64,000 nt of DNA from Neoconidiobolus thromboides FSU 785 (lineage: Eukaryota; Entomophthoromycota; Entomophthoromycetes; Entomophthorales; Neoconidiobolaceae), in contig MU626343.1 of assembly GCA_025603075.1 (NCBI GenBank), positions 23,599-87,598 of the forward strand, in the 5' to 3' direction. A program made the position numbers and the translations under genes. Below, in pieces: positions 23,101-34,955 of the stretch. The notes under the pieces are model-generated. The model was not told where the DNA came from and did not search any database. It saw nothing but the letters and a program-made list of their open reading frames with translations. The stretch's first letter is position 1, and every line of letters begins with the position of its first letter.

Positions 23101-23204
23101 TTTGAGGGTGTATTTTTTTCATTTAAGAATTTTACTAGTAATTTTTCCATTCAAATAGCATTTAAAAATGGAAAAGGTGATGAACCCCAAAAAATATCCC
23201 TATT
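23101..23204 (+). mobile_element. MITE copy 14
   Basis: TTGAGGGTGTATTTT start, AAATAGCATTTAAAAATGG core; ends diverged. Confidence 0.75.
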
Positions 23205-23474
23205 TGATTCTCAAATTCACCAAAAATGTATTGAAGCACTCGAATATCAAGTAAGTTATATCAATAATTACATTTTAAACTATGTAAGCAAAAAGGTTGT
23301 TAACATTAAATAGTAAAAAAACATGAGATTACATATATTATGAGTATTTATGTTTATTGTTTATGGGATCAGAACAAAAAAACAGCTGATATTAAATATA
23401 AGTCAATAAGCAAATAAACAATATAAATATTATTTATTACCATAGCAGTAATTTATGTTTCTTTGATTATAATT

Positions 23475-23580
23475 ATATGGGGATGTATTTTTGTGTTTAG
23501 AAAGTTTACTAACAAATTTCCCGCCTAAATAACGCTTAAAAAATGGAAAAAATAATGAAGTCAAAAAAACACTCCCATAT
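23475..23580 (+). mobile_element. MITE copy 15
   Basis: Near-consensus, ATATGGGGATG to ACACTCCCATAT. Confidence 0.9.
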
Positions 23581-23645
23581 AATGTCAAGCAAGTTAGTGA
23601 AAAGTAAGTATATAAAATCAAGATCAGGATTATAATAAATGCATT

Positions 23646-23749
23646 TTATGGATATGTATTTCTATATTTAAGAATTTTACTAACAATCTTTACGCCCAAA
23701 TAGCGCTTAAAAGATAGAAAAAGTAATGAAATCAAAAACATCCCCATAT
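23646..23749 (+). mobile_element. MITE copy 16
   Basis: TTATGGATATG to CATCCCCATAT, core AAATAGCGCTTAAAAGAT. Confidence 0.85.
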
Positions 23750-23799
23750 CTTAGCAAAGTTGAATTGATAATTAGTTATTAAGTACAATCCTAATTAAA

Positions 23800-24242
23800 C
23801 AAGGTACCATTCTTAATAATAATTCTAGTAGTATATAAACTAACTTTCAAAGGCTCTAATAGTCCATCAGAAGGAGTGTAAGTTACCATTGAAGGGTTGA
23901 AGGATTAAAAGATCTATTACTCTCTTCTCCTACCAGAGTTACTTTAAATAGGTATATAAGGATGCATTTTTATGTTTAACAATTTTATTAACAATTTTTC
24001 TGCTCAAGTAGTGCTTAAAGGATGGAAAAAGTGATGAAGTCAAAAAACACTCTCCTATATACCTTCATGCTAATCAAAAAGATATTGCTGGTAAACCTGA
24101 ACATAGTGATATTGTCATTTCAAAAACTTCTCAGAGTAATAGCATTGGGGTTTATTATTAACTTAATCAGGATAGTGAAGCTTTAGTTGCTGTTTTGGGA
24201 CTTTCTGATTACTTGAAAGGAAATAGTAAACAAACTAATTAG
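23800..24242 (+). pseudogene. Profilin pseudogene 3, split by a MITE
   Basis: Before the MITE, frames spell ILNNNSSS, then FKGSNSPSEGV and VTIEGLKD (profilin: SKGF.VSPEEV..I.EGLKD). After it come KDIAGKPEHSDIVISKTSQ, IGVYY, DSEALVAV and LSDYLKG, ending TAG at 24242. Several stops and at least one frameshift are present in addition to the insertion at 23954-24060. The coding identity is inferred from the ordered match to profilin 1 and profilin 4 in this window. Confidence 0.6.
23954..24060 (+). mobile_element. MITE copy 17, inside a profilin pseudogene
   Basis: ATATAAGGATG to ACTCTCCTATAT, core AAGTAGTGCTTAAAGGATGG. It separates the two halves of the profilin relic. Confidence 0.85.
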
Positions 24243-24325
24243 CCTTTACTTATATTTTAGTTTAATTTGACTTAGGAATATTTTCTATTTTTCTTTTCTT
24301 CAATAAATAGCAATAAAAATTTAAT

Positions 24326-24432
24326 ATATGGGGATGTATTTTTGTATTTAAGAATTTTACTAACAAACTTTCCGCTCAAATAGCACTTAAAAAATGGAAA
24401 AAATAATGAAGTCAAAAAAAACACTCCCATAT
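24326..24432 (+). mobile_element. MITE copy 18
   Basis: Near-consensus, ATATGGGGATG to ACACTCCCATAT; centre AGCACT. Confidence 0.9.
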
Positions 24433-25194
24433 GTTGAAAATTTTGGACAAAACATGGTTATAGTTAATCCCTTGAAGCAAATTTCCAAAGGTAGCATTTA
24501 ACTACTTGAGTACCATGAAAGAAATTGTTCATCAAATCTTTAGAATTAGAATTGATAAGCATTGTTTGCATATGATTTAAATCAAAATTATGACAATCAT
24601 TACCCACGTAATTTAATTAAATTAACCCCTCAAGTAGTGAATTTCAAAAAAAAGCTGATCCAATTGGCACAAGGTTAATTAGATTATAATCTAAAGGACA
24701 GAATTTTTTTAGACATTTGGTACTCATAGGATCAAACGAATCTAAATCTAGAAAATATATTCATCCGTAAAAATTTAACCGAATTCCTAATTTCATTTTA
24801 TTCAATTTCCATGCACCAAACTTAGCTAAACACTAAAAATGTAGTATCACCAAACAAAAAAGGGCATGATTTTAATTAGGAAATATTGATCATGCATTTA
24901 TTATCATTTTGTTTTATCTTCTTATATAATAAAGCAAAGCTTAACTAGATTGGAATCATATATATGTATCATTAACTTGAATACAACAGTTAAATCAACT
25001 AATTTATTCAAATGAAGATTTTACATATTAAATTTGACGTTTTACTCATCAACATATTCAAGCCTTGATTAAGGGGTGTAAAATGATTGGTTAACTTAAA
25101 AATTAAAGTTAACTCAGGATAAAATAATTAAATAACTAATTTATTTAATGTGTTTATTATTTTTACCATCTTAATTTATATAAATTAAACTTCG
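24433..25194. other. Intergenic, 5' of Zn2Cys6 factor 1
   Basis: Contains broken open stretches around 24560-24840 that may be an old coding relic but match nothing I recognise. The last 200 bp is plain AT-rich promoter-like DNA. Confidence 0.4.
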
Positions 25195-27202
25195 ATGTCC
25201 GTTACATTACCAATAAAAAAAATGAATAACGGTGCTGATATAGTGTTAGATAATTTACCAGACGGAACCAAAATAAGTCGAATTTCATGTATGGTATGCC
25301 GAGTTCATCGTAAAAAATGTTCAAGAAATTATCCGTCTTGTGTGACTTGTTTAAAGCGAGGTATAGATTGTGAATATCCAAAAAGAAAAGTCAAAAATTC
25401 CGCAAAGGAAAGCGAAACTAGTGATGTACAACCAATTTTATATAAACAAGTTTTACTAGGCCCAAACATACAGCAACAGAATTTGGGAAATAGTTGTATG
25501 ACGCAAGTATTTAAATATCACGATATTGGAAAAACTTCATCAAGGGGAATTAAAGGGATTTCAAAGAATTTAAGCTATAATAATATTGATAAAAGTCGAA
25601 CAGTAGAAAGAAGGAATAAAAAAAATCATAGGAGTTTATCCATTTCTGTACTCAAAGGTAATTATTTTTTAAACTTGACAATTAGTTATTTAAACAAATA
25701 GAATTATAGCTGTAGAAATATTTTCATTTATATTAAGTAAATCCGGATTCAATTATAATAATCAAATACTATTCCGTAACGCAGATGGTAGTATGGAATA
25801 TTGTGGCTCAAGTCCAGTGGGTACATTATTATTAAGTCATCTCAATTTAAGTCAAAAATTCAATACTTCCACTCAAAATTTATCCAATGTACTACCATTA
25901 TTTAACAAAAAGCAATACCAAAATTTAAGTCAACATTTAATGCAAGAAATGGACATGAACTATAATTATATACTCGAAGAGTGTACCCGTGCTTACTTTC
26001 GTTGTTATTCTTTCTTTTTTCCTATCCTTGATGAAAAGTATTTAAAAGATGTAAATAGCCCATTATTAGTTAAACTCGTAGCTGCTATTGGTAGCAAATA
26101 TGTCACCAAGGATCCTCCTCCAAAATACATGATTGAATGGCTTGACCATCAAGCCATAAGTGAATTCCGAAGTCAATTTTTAAGTTCTAAAATTGAAGTA
26201 ATTTTTGGTTTAATGTTAATTGGGCAATATCAGGTAGGTTCTACTGAATTTTCATCTGCCTGGTTATATCAATCATATAACATAATCTTTACACTTTTAT
26301 TTGGCTTAAATAAATCATTACCAGGAAGCTTTAATCAAACATTACGACAGAAAAGATTACGATGTCATCACTGGTGGGCCTGTTGTATACAAGATAAATT
26401 AAATACAAGTTTATTAAATCGACCCATGTTATTACATGCCAATGAAAGTAGAATGGCTTATCCCGATTTCCCTAAATTACCAAAACTTGATAACAATCCG
26501 TCGGAATTAGAATTCATTATGGGTAGAGATCAATTAGCTGGTACTTATTTTAAATATTGTGTAAGATTACATGAGTTAATAGGACACGCTACTTCATGTT
26601 TAAAGAGTCGATTTGATAAAGAAAAAAATGTATATAAAGCACATACTCTATGCCAAGCATTATTAGGTAAATTTAATTTGTGTTTTGCTAAATTTATAAA
26701 GAGGATGGATCAAATTACCCATCATCAGCCAAAATGGATGGTAGATATTAGTAATTTATTAAAGATGACCAATTTATGTTATCGTAATGCTACTATTATT
26801 CGATTATGTAGTTATTTTCAGCGTTATGTGGATTTACCTATACATAATATTTACGATCGAATTGCAGCTCACGCATCCACCGAAATTTTGTTTTATGCTA
26901 ATGCATTAAAAGAAGATTTTTTTCGATTTGGTTTAGTGTATCGACTATATGCGGTATCTTCAGCCACTTTAGTACATGCCAGATTGGCTTCAAGAAACAA
27001 TGTAAATAGTATATCATTGGATAATCATGACAAGAAATTTGAAGTAGAAAATTTACCGCAATTACCGAATATTCAAAAATGTAAAGAGTTGAGTAGTTTA
27101 GGTCTTAATTTATTGTATAATGCTAGACCTTATTTAACTATTGCTGAACAGTTTTATAAGGTTACTAACGATATGATGTTAATGGAAACAACAAAAGATT
27201 AA
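25195..27202 (+). CDS. Zn2Cys6 fungal transcription factor 1
   Basis: Exons 25195-25657 and 25710-27202 with a 52-nt intron (acceptor AATTATAG, chosen because only it keeps frame); 651 aa. The binuclear zinc cluster is CX2CX6CX6CX2CX6C at Cys32, 35, 42, 49, 52 and 59 (CMVCRVHRKKC...CVTC...C), Gal4-type DNA binding. From about residue 230 to 480 lies a fungal-specific transcription-factor domain (RAYFRCYSFFFPILDEKYL, then the MHR-like stretch RQKRLRCHHWWACCIQDK). The length is normal for the family. The basic segment after the cluster probably serves as nuclear-localisation sequence. Target genes cannot be deduced; no cluster of metabolic genes adjoins it. Confidence 0.92.
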
Positions 27203-27603
27203 TAGCAGAACATATAATATAAGCGGTAGGAGCTAAGATTCAGACATATAGCTACAGTAACGTATATGATTATTTAAGTAACCTGATTATAATAAATGTT
27301 ATAATATCGGTTTATAACTATTTTGATTATCTTTGAATAAAAAGGTAAAATAATTTCAAGAGATTTCTCTATTGTAGTATTAGTTCAAATTTAATAAATT
27401 GTATAAATAGTTTAATAATTTAGATTTTAAATTCTGACACAAAATAGTGTTTTATTAGGATTTTAAAAAAACTATAATTGATGTATTGTTAAAAAAATCA
27501 AATAAATTTGATGTAAAAATAATCAAAAACTAAACTGAAAAGAAAGAACTTTAATTTTGTCTTAATTTTCAAAATAGTGAAAAGTGCTTGCCTAATAAGT
27601 AAT
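27203..27603. other. Intergenic, AT-rich
   Basis: 3' of the transcription factor. No feature seen. Confidence 0.45.
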
Positions 27604-28033
27604 AATTGGGGATGCCCTGATTGATCTCAGAATTTAGTTAAATTCAATTTTTAAGTTTTAAATTTGTAAGTCCTTAATACATAATTCAAAAGCTTAAAAT
27701 TAGAGAAATTTAATTTAAAGGCTTATATTTCAGTAGCAATATTTTTTTTGATTTCATCACTTTCTCTATTTTTAAGCACTATTTGAGTAAAAAGATTGCT
27801 AGTAGAATTCTTAAAAAATACATCCCCTTTAATTGTTTTTTCATTCAATGTTTAATGGATATATAATATATATATGTATAATTATTTAACTTTACTTTTT
27901 ATTAAAATAAAAATAAAAGAAATGTTAAAGTTTGTTATTGATAATAATAAATCTAACCAAGTGATGTATAAAATTAATGGTTTAAAGGAAATAGGAAACA
28001 AGAAACAAAAATCAATAAATAGCATTATTATTA
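27604..28033 (+). mobile_element. DNA transposon 5'-end fragment, TE6
   Basis: Starts TTGGGGATGCCCTGATTGATC, matching the 5' terminal repeat of the longer element, and carries the beginning of its coding region (27916-28030: KFVIDNNKSNQVMYKI, similar to the 50.5 kb copy). Holds MITE 19 and is cut off by MITEs 20/21. Confidence 0.6.
27738..27830 (-). mobile_element. MITE copy 19, inside TE6
   Basis: Internal part clear (TTAAGCACTATTTGAGTAAAA) and CATCCCC end; the other terminus is eroded. Confidence 0.65.
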
Positions 28034-28140
28034 ATATGTGGGAGTGTTTTTTTTGACTTCATTATTTTTTCCATTTTTTAAGCGCTATTTGAGTGGAAGG
28101 ATTGTTAGTAAAATTCTTAAACAAAAAATACATCCCCGTA
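28034..28140 (-). mobile_element. MITE copy 20, left half of a large palindrome
   Basis: ATATGTGGGAGTG start, AAGCGCTATTTGAGTGG centre, then CATCCCCGTA, where it merges with copy 21. Confidence 0.85.
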
Positions 28141-28231
28141 TTTTTTGTTTAAGAATTTTACTAACAATCCTTCCACTCAAATAACGCTTAAAAGATGGAA
28201 AAAGTAATGAAGCCAAAAAAAATATCCCGAT
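28135..28231 (+). mobile_element. MITE copy 21, right half of a large palindrome
   Basis: Inverted partner of copy 20. It lacks its own GGGGATG start and ends ATATCCCGATAC. Confidence 0.85.
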
Positions 28232-28881
28232 ACAGTTAGTTGGTTTAAAAAAAAGGCCACTCAAAAACCACATTTTCTATAGCTATCTATTTGGAAATAG
28301 ATAGGCATAAATCCTATATTTGTGTCTGTTTATAATGTATACTATTATTAATAAAATTATCCTTTACAATGGGATCACAATTAAAAGTACTGGCTAAAAT
28401 CGGAATATTATTGGCTGATTGCATTTTAAATTAAATCTTATATGGTTGACATAGTTGTTTATTTTATTACTAATAACAGCTAATCAAAATGCTATTCAAA
28501 ATTACCTACCTACACTTTAAAACCATTAGATGCTATTGATGATATTTAACGGTGTTAGGGTGTTAACATATATCAACATAATTGAAAATGAGTTATCCAA
28601 AGTTAATATAACTTTGGCCAATTAATTGTTTCTGGCTTAATTATTAAGATCAGTAAAGCAATTCAAGAATTACAAATATAATAAACCATATCTTATAGAA
28701 ACTGTTACTGCAGATTTGATTTCAATATAAGATAGGTATTTTTACTTTATACTTAGAAAATCATCATGATTAAATTCAGCGAATGCAAATTTTAAAATGC
28801 CTCATTAATATTGAAATAATTAGTAGTAAATCCATTTTTAGACAAAAATCTTGATTAATTTTCAATTAACATTATATACAA
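28232..28881. other. Intergenic, 5' of the PRCC-like gene
   Basis: No feature seen apart from AT-rich DNA. Confidence 0.45.
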
Positions 28882-29990
28882 ATGTCATTAGCTTTGGGCT
28901 ACTCCTCCTCTTCAGAAGAAGAGAATGAAAAAATCAAAGTTAATAGTAAAAATCAAATCATCTTAACCAAACCAAAGAAAATAGAAGATTCTGATGAAGA
29001 AACTGAATCTAAACCAATAGCTATAAAATTAAAACCACAATTACATTTTACGAAATTAAAATCAACTAGCAGAGGCTCTAAATTATTTGATATTTTACCA
29101 GAGGTCAAAGTAGTAGAAGAGGATGAAGGAGCTGAAAAATGGAAGGAAGATAAGGGGATTGTACCAAAAGAGATCAAAAAAGAAGTTATAAAGGAGACAG
29201 CATTTATTCCAAATAGTATAAAGAAAAAGGTCAATAGTCATATACAAAAACAAGTTGAAGAAAAAAAAGAAGAGGAATTAGGTATAGATAGTTTATTCCC
29301 AATTGGTAAGTAGTTAAAAAAGAAAGCATTTTTATTTAAAGATTTAATATTACTTTGAATTTAGATCCAGAAAGCTTCAACAATTACGCCGATGAAAGTA
29401 AAATTGAAGAATTATCTCGACCTATAACATCGGAACAAGAATACCATGAAACCAATACTGCCATTGATGAAGTTGCCTACTATCAGACAAATGAAATCTA
29501 TCGAGTAGATAAAGATAACCTTCATGCACAACAATATTTTAGGGATCAGATAGCTGATGAATTAGAAGATACCATTTACAATGGCTCTAAAAAAGAGTTG
29601 GAGGAGTTAAAAAATATGCAAAACATGCAAGAAATAGATTTGAACCAAGAATTGAATGATGAAGAGTCAATAGGTAACTTAACAAAAGGGAAAGATATCC
29701 AACCGGAGTTTAATATCAATAGGGTAAGTTTATTGTAATTATTTTTTGAAGATAGAATTGACTTAATGATCTATTTTTTTATTTTTTTTTAGCATCAATT
29801 ACCTAGTATTGGTAAAAGAAGATATAATATTGTTTATTTAGCTAATCAAGCTAAATCAAGGGATCAAGAGTTGCAAGATTATTATAATAAAAATAAAAAA
29901 ACAAGAAACGAAGCAAAGAAAAGATATGGTAAGTGAATGATATTTTTATTGTAAAATTTCAACTTAATTTTTTAAATTTTAGGATTTTAA
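28882..29990 (+). CDS. PRCC-like protein (mitotic checkpoint regulator / splicing-associated)
   Basis: Four exons (28882-29305, 29365-29723, 29793-29928, 29983-29990; introns 59, 69, 54 nt); 308 aa. The N-terminus is short and acidic with a serine run (LGYSSSSEEENE). A mid-region SLFPIDPESFNNYADES and the C-terminal block HQLPSIGKRRYNIVYLANQAK..., ending KKRYGF at the stop, are the hallmarks of the PRCC family, whose human member is a nuclear protein linked to pre-mRNA splicing and Mad2 localisation. The last exon is only 8 nt and supplies GF-stop; this tail is the expected family ending, which supports the splice. It starts the repeat-free housekeeping block. Confidence 0.8.
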
Positions 29991-30218
29991 GACAATTCAC
30001 TGTTTTATAAAGGAAAGTTTGATTGATCCACTTGATTACGCTACAATTTGTTAACTCTTTTGATACATCGATTCTCTTTTGCTATACTAACTTTATTTGC
30101 AATTTGAAATAAATTCTCTTTTTTAATGTAAACAATAAAATACATAATGACTTAAGATTTTATTTTATTTTTATTTAATTTCAAATTGATAACTATTAAA
30201 CTTATTTAACTCCCAAAT

Positions 30219-30937
30219 TTATTTATATCCTTCCAATAATTCTAGTAACGCATTGACATTCAATCCCTTCTCTCCCACTAATAAAGTACTCACTCCTAAC
30301 CCATTAACATCTTTAATGTTCCTTGGTTCATCATCAAAGAAAGCCATTTCTTGAAACTCATATCCTGTCTCCTTTTTGATTTTATTAAAATGTGGTATTT
30401 TGTTCCCTGGATACATTTGAACGGATTCAAATAGATCCAACATAGCGTAAGGTTGAAGTAAATTTTGAGATAACTCTGAAGGTGGGTTGAGATTAAAAGA
30501 AACATATAATTTTTTTAATTGTTCTTCAGTTGCTGATATGGTCATTTTTTCTAATATACCTTGAGCCCTATTTAAAGAAAAAAGTTAAATTGATTCTAAT
30601 TAAGTAAATAAAAATCAATTTACCATACTGGTTCTGGGGTTCGTGAAGCAATAGCTAAATCTAATTTTAATTCACATTTTAAAAAGATTAATATACTAGC
30701 AACATACGGATAAAGTTTGACTACAAAACCAGATCTAATGAAATTCAAAAAATAAGTTCTTTTTCAGCAGATTTTATCCTATCATTATTTAAAAATTCTA
30801 ATATATTACCTATCAACCACTAAACCCTTATTATTAACTTTAAAGGGAGCTCCAGATATATGACAATCTACCCAAAATGGCCAGATTGTATAATCTAAAT
30901 CGACTACAATTAGTTTAGGTAAATTATTAAATTTCAT
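30219..30937 (-). CDS. Magnesium-dependent phosphatase Mdp1-like (HAD superfamily)
   Basis: Three exons (30810-30937, 30624-30734, 30219-30567; introns 75 and 56 nt); 195 aa. The HAD nucleophile motif is VVDLDYTIWPFWVD (Asp13 and Asp15), followed by motif II Ser/Thr in IASRTPEP and motif III/IV FFDDEPRN near the C-terminus. DLDYTLWPFW is diagnostic of Mdp1, a small phosphatase acting on phosphotyrosine in vitro and on fructosamine/sugar-phosphate substrates; the cellular role in fungi is open. It converges on the PRCC-like gene (229 bp apart) and lies 165 bp downstream of the Dis3 stop on the same strand. Confidence 0.9.
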
Positions 30938-30960
30938 TAAATATTTAAATAATAATAGTA

Positions 30961-30992
30961 ATTATAATTATAGTTATAATTATAGTTATAAT
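30961..30992. repeat. 12-bp AT-rich tandem repeat
   Basis: About two and a half copies of ATTATAATTATAGTTATAAT-type units between the Mdp1-like start and the Dis3 stop. Confidence 0.6.
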
Positions 30993-31102
30993 TTAAGAGA
31001 GTCTAAAATAAACCAATCAAATTTTATCAAATTTTTATTCTTCAATTTTTCTATTTGTTTTATTTATAATATAACACTACTTTATTATTTCTATTTCTCT
31101 TA

Positions 31103-34100
31103 TTAAAGCTCCAACCTTCGAAGTTTTGTGGCCACTTTATCGTTCTCATCTACTTTACTAATCTGATTTTCTTTATTTCCTTTATTTTCAATCTCTGGTT
31201 CCAATAACTTAACTACTAAATTCTGTTTCAGTCCACCATCACCACCCCCTCTATTAGTTTGATTAATTTCTAGCTGTACTTTCACCTTTAAAAATAAAAA
31301 GATCTCAGTTTTATTTTCAAATCTCAATATTTTTTCATTTTCATCAAATTCATAAACAATCAATTTTTCATTCTTTTCAGATTCTTTTTGGTTAATATGA
31401 ACAATGGATTCAATTCCATATTTAGGTATTAATACTACAAACCCATTCTTTAATACTTTAATAACATATCCATCTTCTACTACTGTTTTGCCTTTAAAAT
31501 ACAAATGAGTGAATAACTCTACAGACCCACGTGCTGCTTGTTGAGCATTGCGATGGCGGTTATTTAAAGCTATAATAATAATAATTAATAAATTAAATTT
31601 CTATTAAAAATAAATTAAATTATATTTACTTTTACATTGTTCTTCCATGCCTTGTTTATTTAATAAGGCAGGATCTAATGGATGATCTACATCAATAGAT
31701 GCATGCAATAATCGATGAACAATAACATCTGAAATAAAAATAATTAATTAATTAATTAATTAATTATAAAATAAATAAATAAATAAATTCATTTTAAATT
31801 TTACCTGAATATCTTCTAATAGGTGAAGTAAAATGAGTATAAATATCAGTAGCTAACCCATAATGTTTAAATTCTTCTTGTGGTACAGAACCAGATGAAA
31901 AATATTGGGCTTGCATCATACATCTAGTTGTTAATATTCTAACTAATTTATTAAGATAAGGATCTTCTGGAATATTAATAGCATCTAACGAATCTGCTAA
32001 CTCTTTAGAACTGGAATATTTTAAACAAACATTTAACCTTTTTAAAGCTTGATTTAAATTTTCAAAATTAACCGGTGGTGGGGTAGGATGAGATCTTAAT
32101 AAAGCACATAATGGAAAAGTTGTATATATCTTTTTAGCTACTGAAATATTAGCTAACAACATAAATTCTTCTACTAATGCATTGGTATCATGTAATTCTT
32201 TCATTTCTACATCAACTGGATCTTGGGATTCATTTTCTAATGAAAATCTTACTTCTGGTGAAGATAAAGTTAATGCCCCAGCTTCTAATCTTTTAGCTTT
32301 TAATAATTTAGCAAATTTATTTAATTGTCGAATCCCTTGAGTTAATGAATCTTTTTGATTCAAATCATCAATTTGTTTTTGTGCTTCTTCATAGGTAAAA
32401 GATTTCTTGGATTTTATTACCGATTTCATAAACTTAGTATTAATGATTTCTGCTTTTTCATTCATTTCCCAAACACAAGAAAATGCTAATCTTTCTACAT
32501 TACTTTTTAATGAACATAAATTAGTACCTAATAATCCAGGTAACATATCAATTCTTTGATTAACTAAATAAACAGTAGTACATCTATTAGCAGCTTCTTT
32601 ATCCATTACAGTCCCTGGCTTAACAAAATAAGTAACATCAGCTATATGAACTCCTACTTCATAATTACCATTGGGTAATTTTCTAGCATGTAAAGCATCA
32701 TCAATATCAGTACAACCTGGAGGATCAATAGAACAAATATCTAATTCTCTAAAATCCATTCTATTTTTAACATGTTCATCTAGTACTTTCCATGAATCTC
32801 CTTCTTTTGGTAAACAAGATAATACATTAGTTGAAAATTCATAATGAGGTACATCATGTTCTAATAATAATACTTCAGTTTCTGTATCTTTATCACCTGC
32901 TTCACCTAACGATTTAATAAAATGTCCCATAGGATATTTAGATGTTGTATTCCATGAATCAATACTTACAATAATTCGTTGATTTAATAATTGATTAACT
33001 TGTCTTGTTCTTATTTTTATTTTAGGTATTTTATTATCTAATGGTTGAAATAATACAAATTGAGTATTTCCAATAGATACCTCTTTATTATCTATATTAT
33101 TGTTAATATTTCCTTTAATACTACTTTTATCAATAAATCCACAATATGGTCGCCAATTTTTTTTAATAATACCTACTATTTTACCACATGGTTGAGCATC
33201 TTTATTATTAATAATTATGTTATTATTATTAATCTTTTCCAATTCCTTTTCATCTTCTTCATTAGTAATTACTATAGATTCTGTAATGCCCCATTCATTT
33301 TGAGGTAATAATTCAACACAAACAATATCTCCATGAATACCTCGATTCAAATATTTTCTACCAATTATTGAGATATTTTTTTCTTCTCCATTAATTTTCC
33401 CATAAATTGAACCTTCTAAATAATTATGTTGTGATATATTTAAACTACCTTTAAAATATTTTTCATTTTTGATACCAGCATTCATAGCCGTTAATGATAT
33501 ATATTCTTCGTATTTAATCTCTTCTTTATCTTTAAAATTACTTTTTTCGGCAATTAAATCAATTAAATTGGGTCGATCACTTATCTGTTTAGCATAATCA
33601 TAAGCTATTTAGTTGAATTGAATTATCATTATTATTATTATTATATTATTATTATTATTTAATATTACCTGAAAAAGTAGATAAACCTTCAGCCACTGCT
33701 TTTCTTCTATTATCAGCATCATCAGATAACATAACTACTTCTAAATCACCAATTTGTTTGACATGATTATTAAACCATTGAGTAGCTACTCGGATAGCTT
33801 ATATAATTTATATGAATAAATAATTTAAATAATCTAAATAATAACCATTTTCATTTACCTCGATCATTTCTATCATTTGGGCTTTCATTTGGTAAACGTT
33901 CAATAAAAGTGGATCTAATTTTAAAAAAATATTAATTTAATAAATTAATATAATAGAAATTATATTAATAATTACTTATGATGCTCATTAGAAAATAATA
34001 AAAACTTTTTATCTTTATCATTAAACCAATTTTTAACTCTTAGATAAATTGTACTACTTAAGTTACGTACTTCTTCTGCAACAGTACTTAATATAATGAC

Positions 34101-34414
34101 ATTAGATAATTGATCTAAGAAATCCATCTATAAAAAAAGATTAATCTTTCATTAAAAGAATACTATTTTTTTCTTGTTTTTACCTGATTCAATACCACAT
34201 TAGTATCTGGTATTAAATAATGAGGTTTTGAAATTATTTTTCCCACAATAGATTTGGTACCAGTTAAATTATTTAATTTAATATCTTGAGTTGATGGACA
34301 TTGAGTACAACCTTCAATAGAACAATAGATATCATCTCGAAGATAATGCTCAGTAACTACTTTGACTACTTTTCCTTTCCCAGTTTTTTTATTAAATGTT
34401 TTATTACGAAGCAT
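31103..34414 (-). CDS. DIS3: Exosome exoribonuclease Dis3/Rrp44
   Basis: Seven exons (34184-34414, 33976-34127, 33859-33914, 33669-33797, 31805-33604, 31630-31728, 31103-31569; introns 56, 61, 61, 63, 75 and 60 nt); 977 aa, the usual Dis3 length. Order of domains: a CR3-type cysteine motif near residues 30-40 (CSIEGCTQC), PIN endonuclease starting YLIPDTNVVLNQ, two cold-shock domains, the RNB 3'-5' exonuclease with DICSIDPPGCTDIDDALH (about 478-495, DIDD metal ligands) and YLVNQRIDMLPGLLG, then S1. It is the catalytic subunit of the RNA exosome, in nucleus and cytoplasm. FTSPIRRYSD is completed only after splicing the intron at 31729-31804, and all phases agree. The PIN start distinguishes it from Dis3L2. 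Confidence 0.97.
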
Positions 34415-34955
34415 ATTCGAAACTTATTTTGTGCAAAAAGGTATCAAAATGAAAATATAACTTTCATAGTTTATTATTTTACAAATTGAAGCTAAAAATT
34501 TATTGGTTAAAATTACTTAAGTTTTGCTTATTTTAAAATTTTGGTTCATTTCTAAGGAAAATTATTTAAAAAACCTTGAAGCTTTTAAGTATTCAAAAAA
34601 AACAAAGTTGGAAGGATATTAAAACAATAATAATAAATTATTACTAAAAACTATTGAAACCACTCTAAGTAGTTCTAACAAATAGACTAATATTTTATTT
34701 AAAATTGAGAAGTTTGAGTTTAAATAAAACATTCAAAATTAAATAATATCTATTTAAAATAAAGAAAATATTTGAGTTACTATTTTTATAGTCAAATAAA
34801 TATTATAAATATTGTAATACAACTAACTTACAAATTATTTAATATTATTTTCTTTAATTTCAATACTTTTATTCATTTTATAATTGTTATAAAATATAAG
34901 AATATTCTTAATAAACTTTATAAAAATATTTTTAATTAAATTTCATTCTCCTTCT
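34415..34955. other. Intergenic between Dis3 and the DUF4272-like gene
   Basis: Dis3 upstream region; AT-rich, nothing recognised. Confidence 0.45.
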
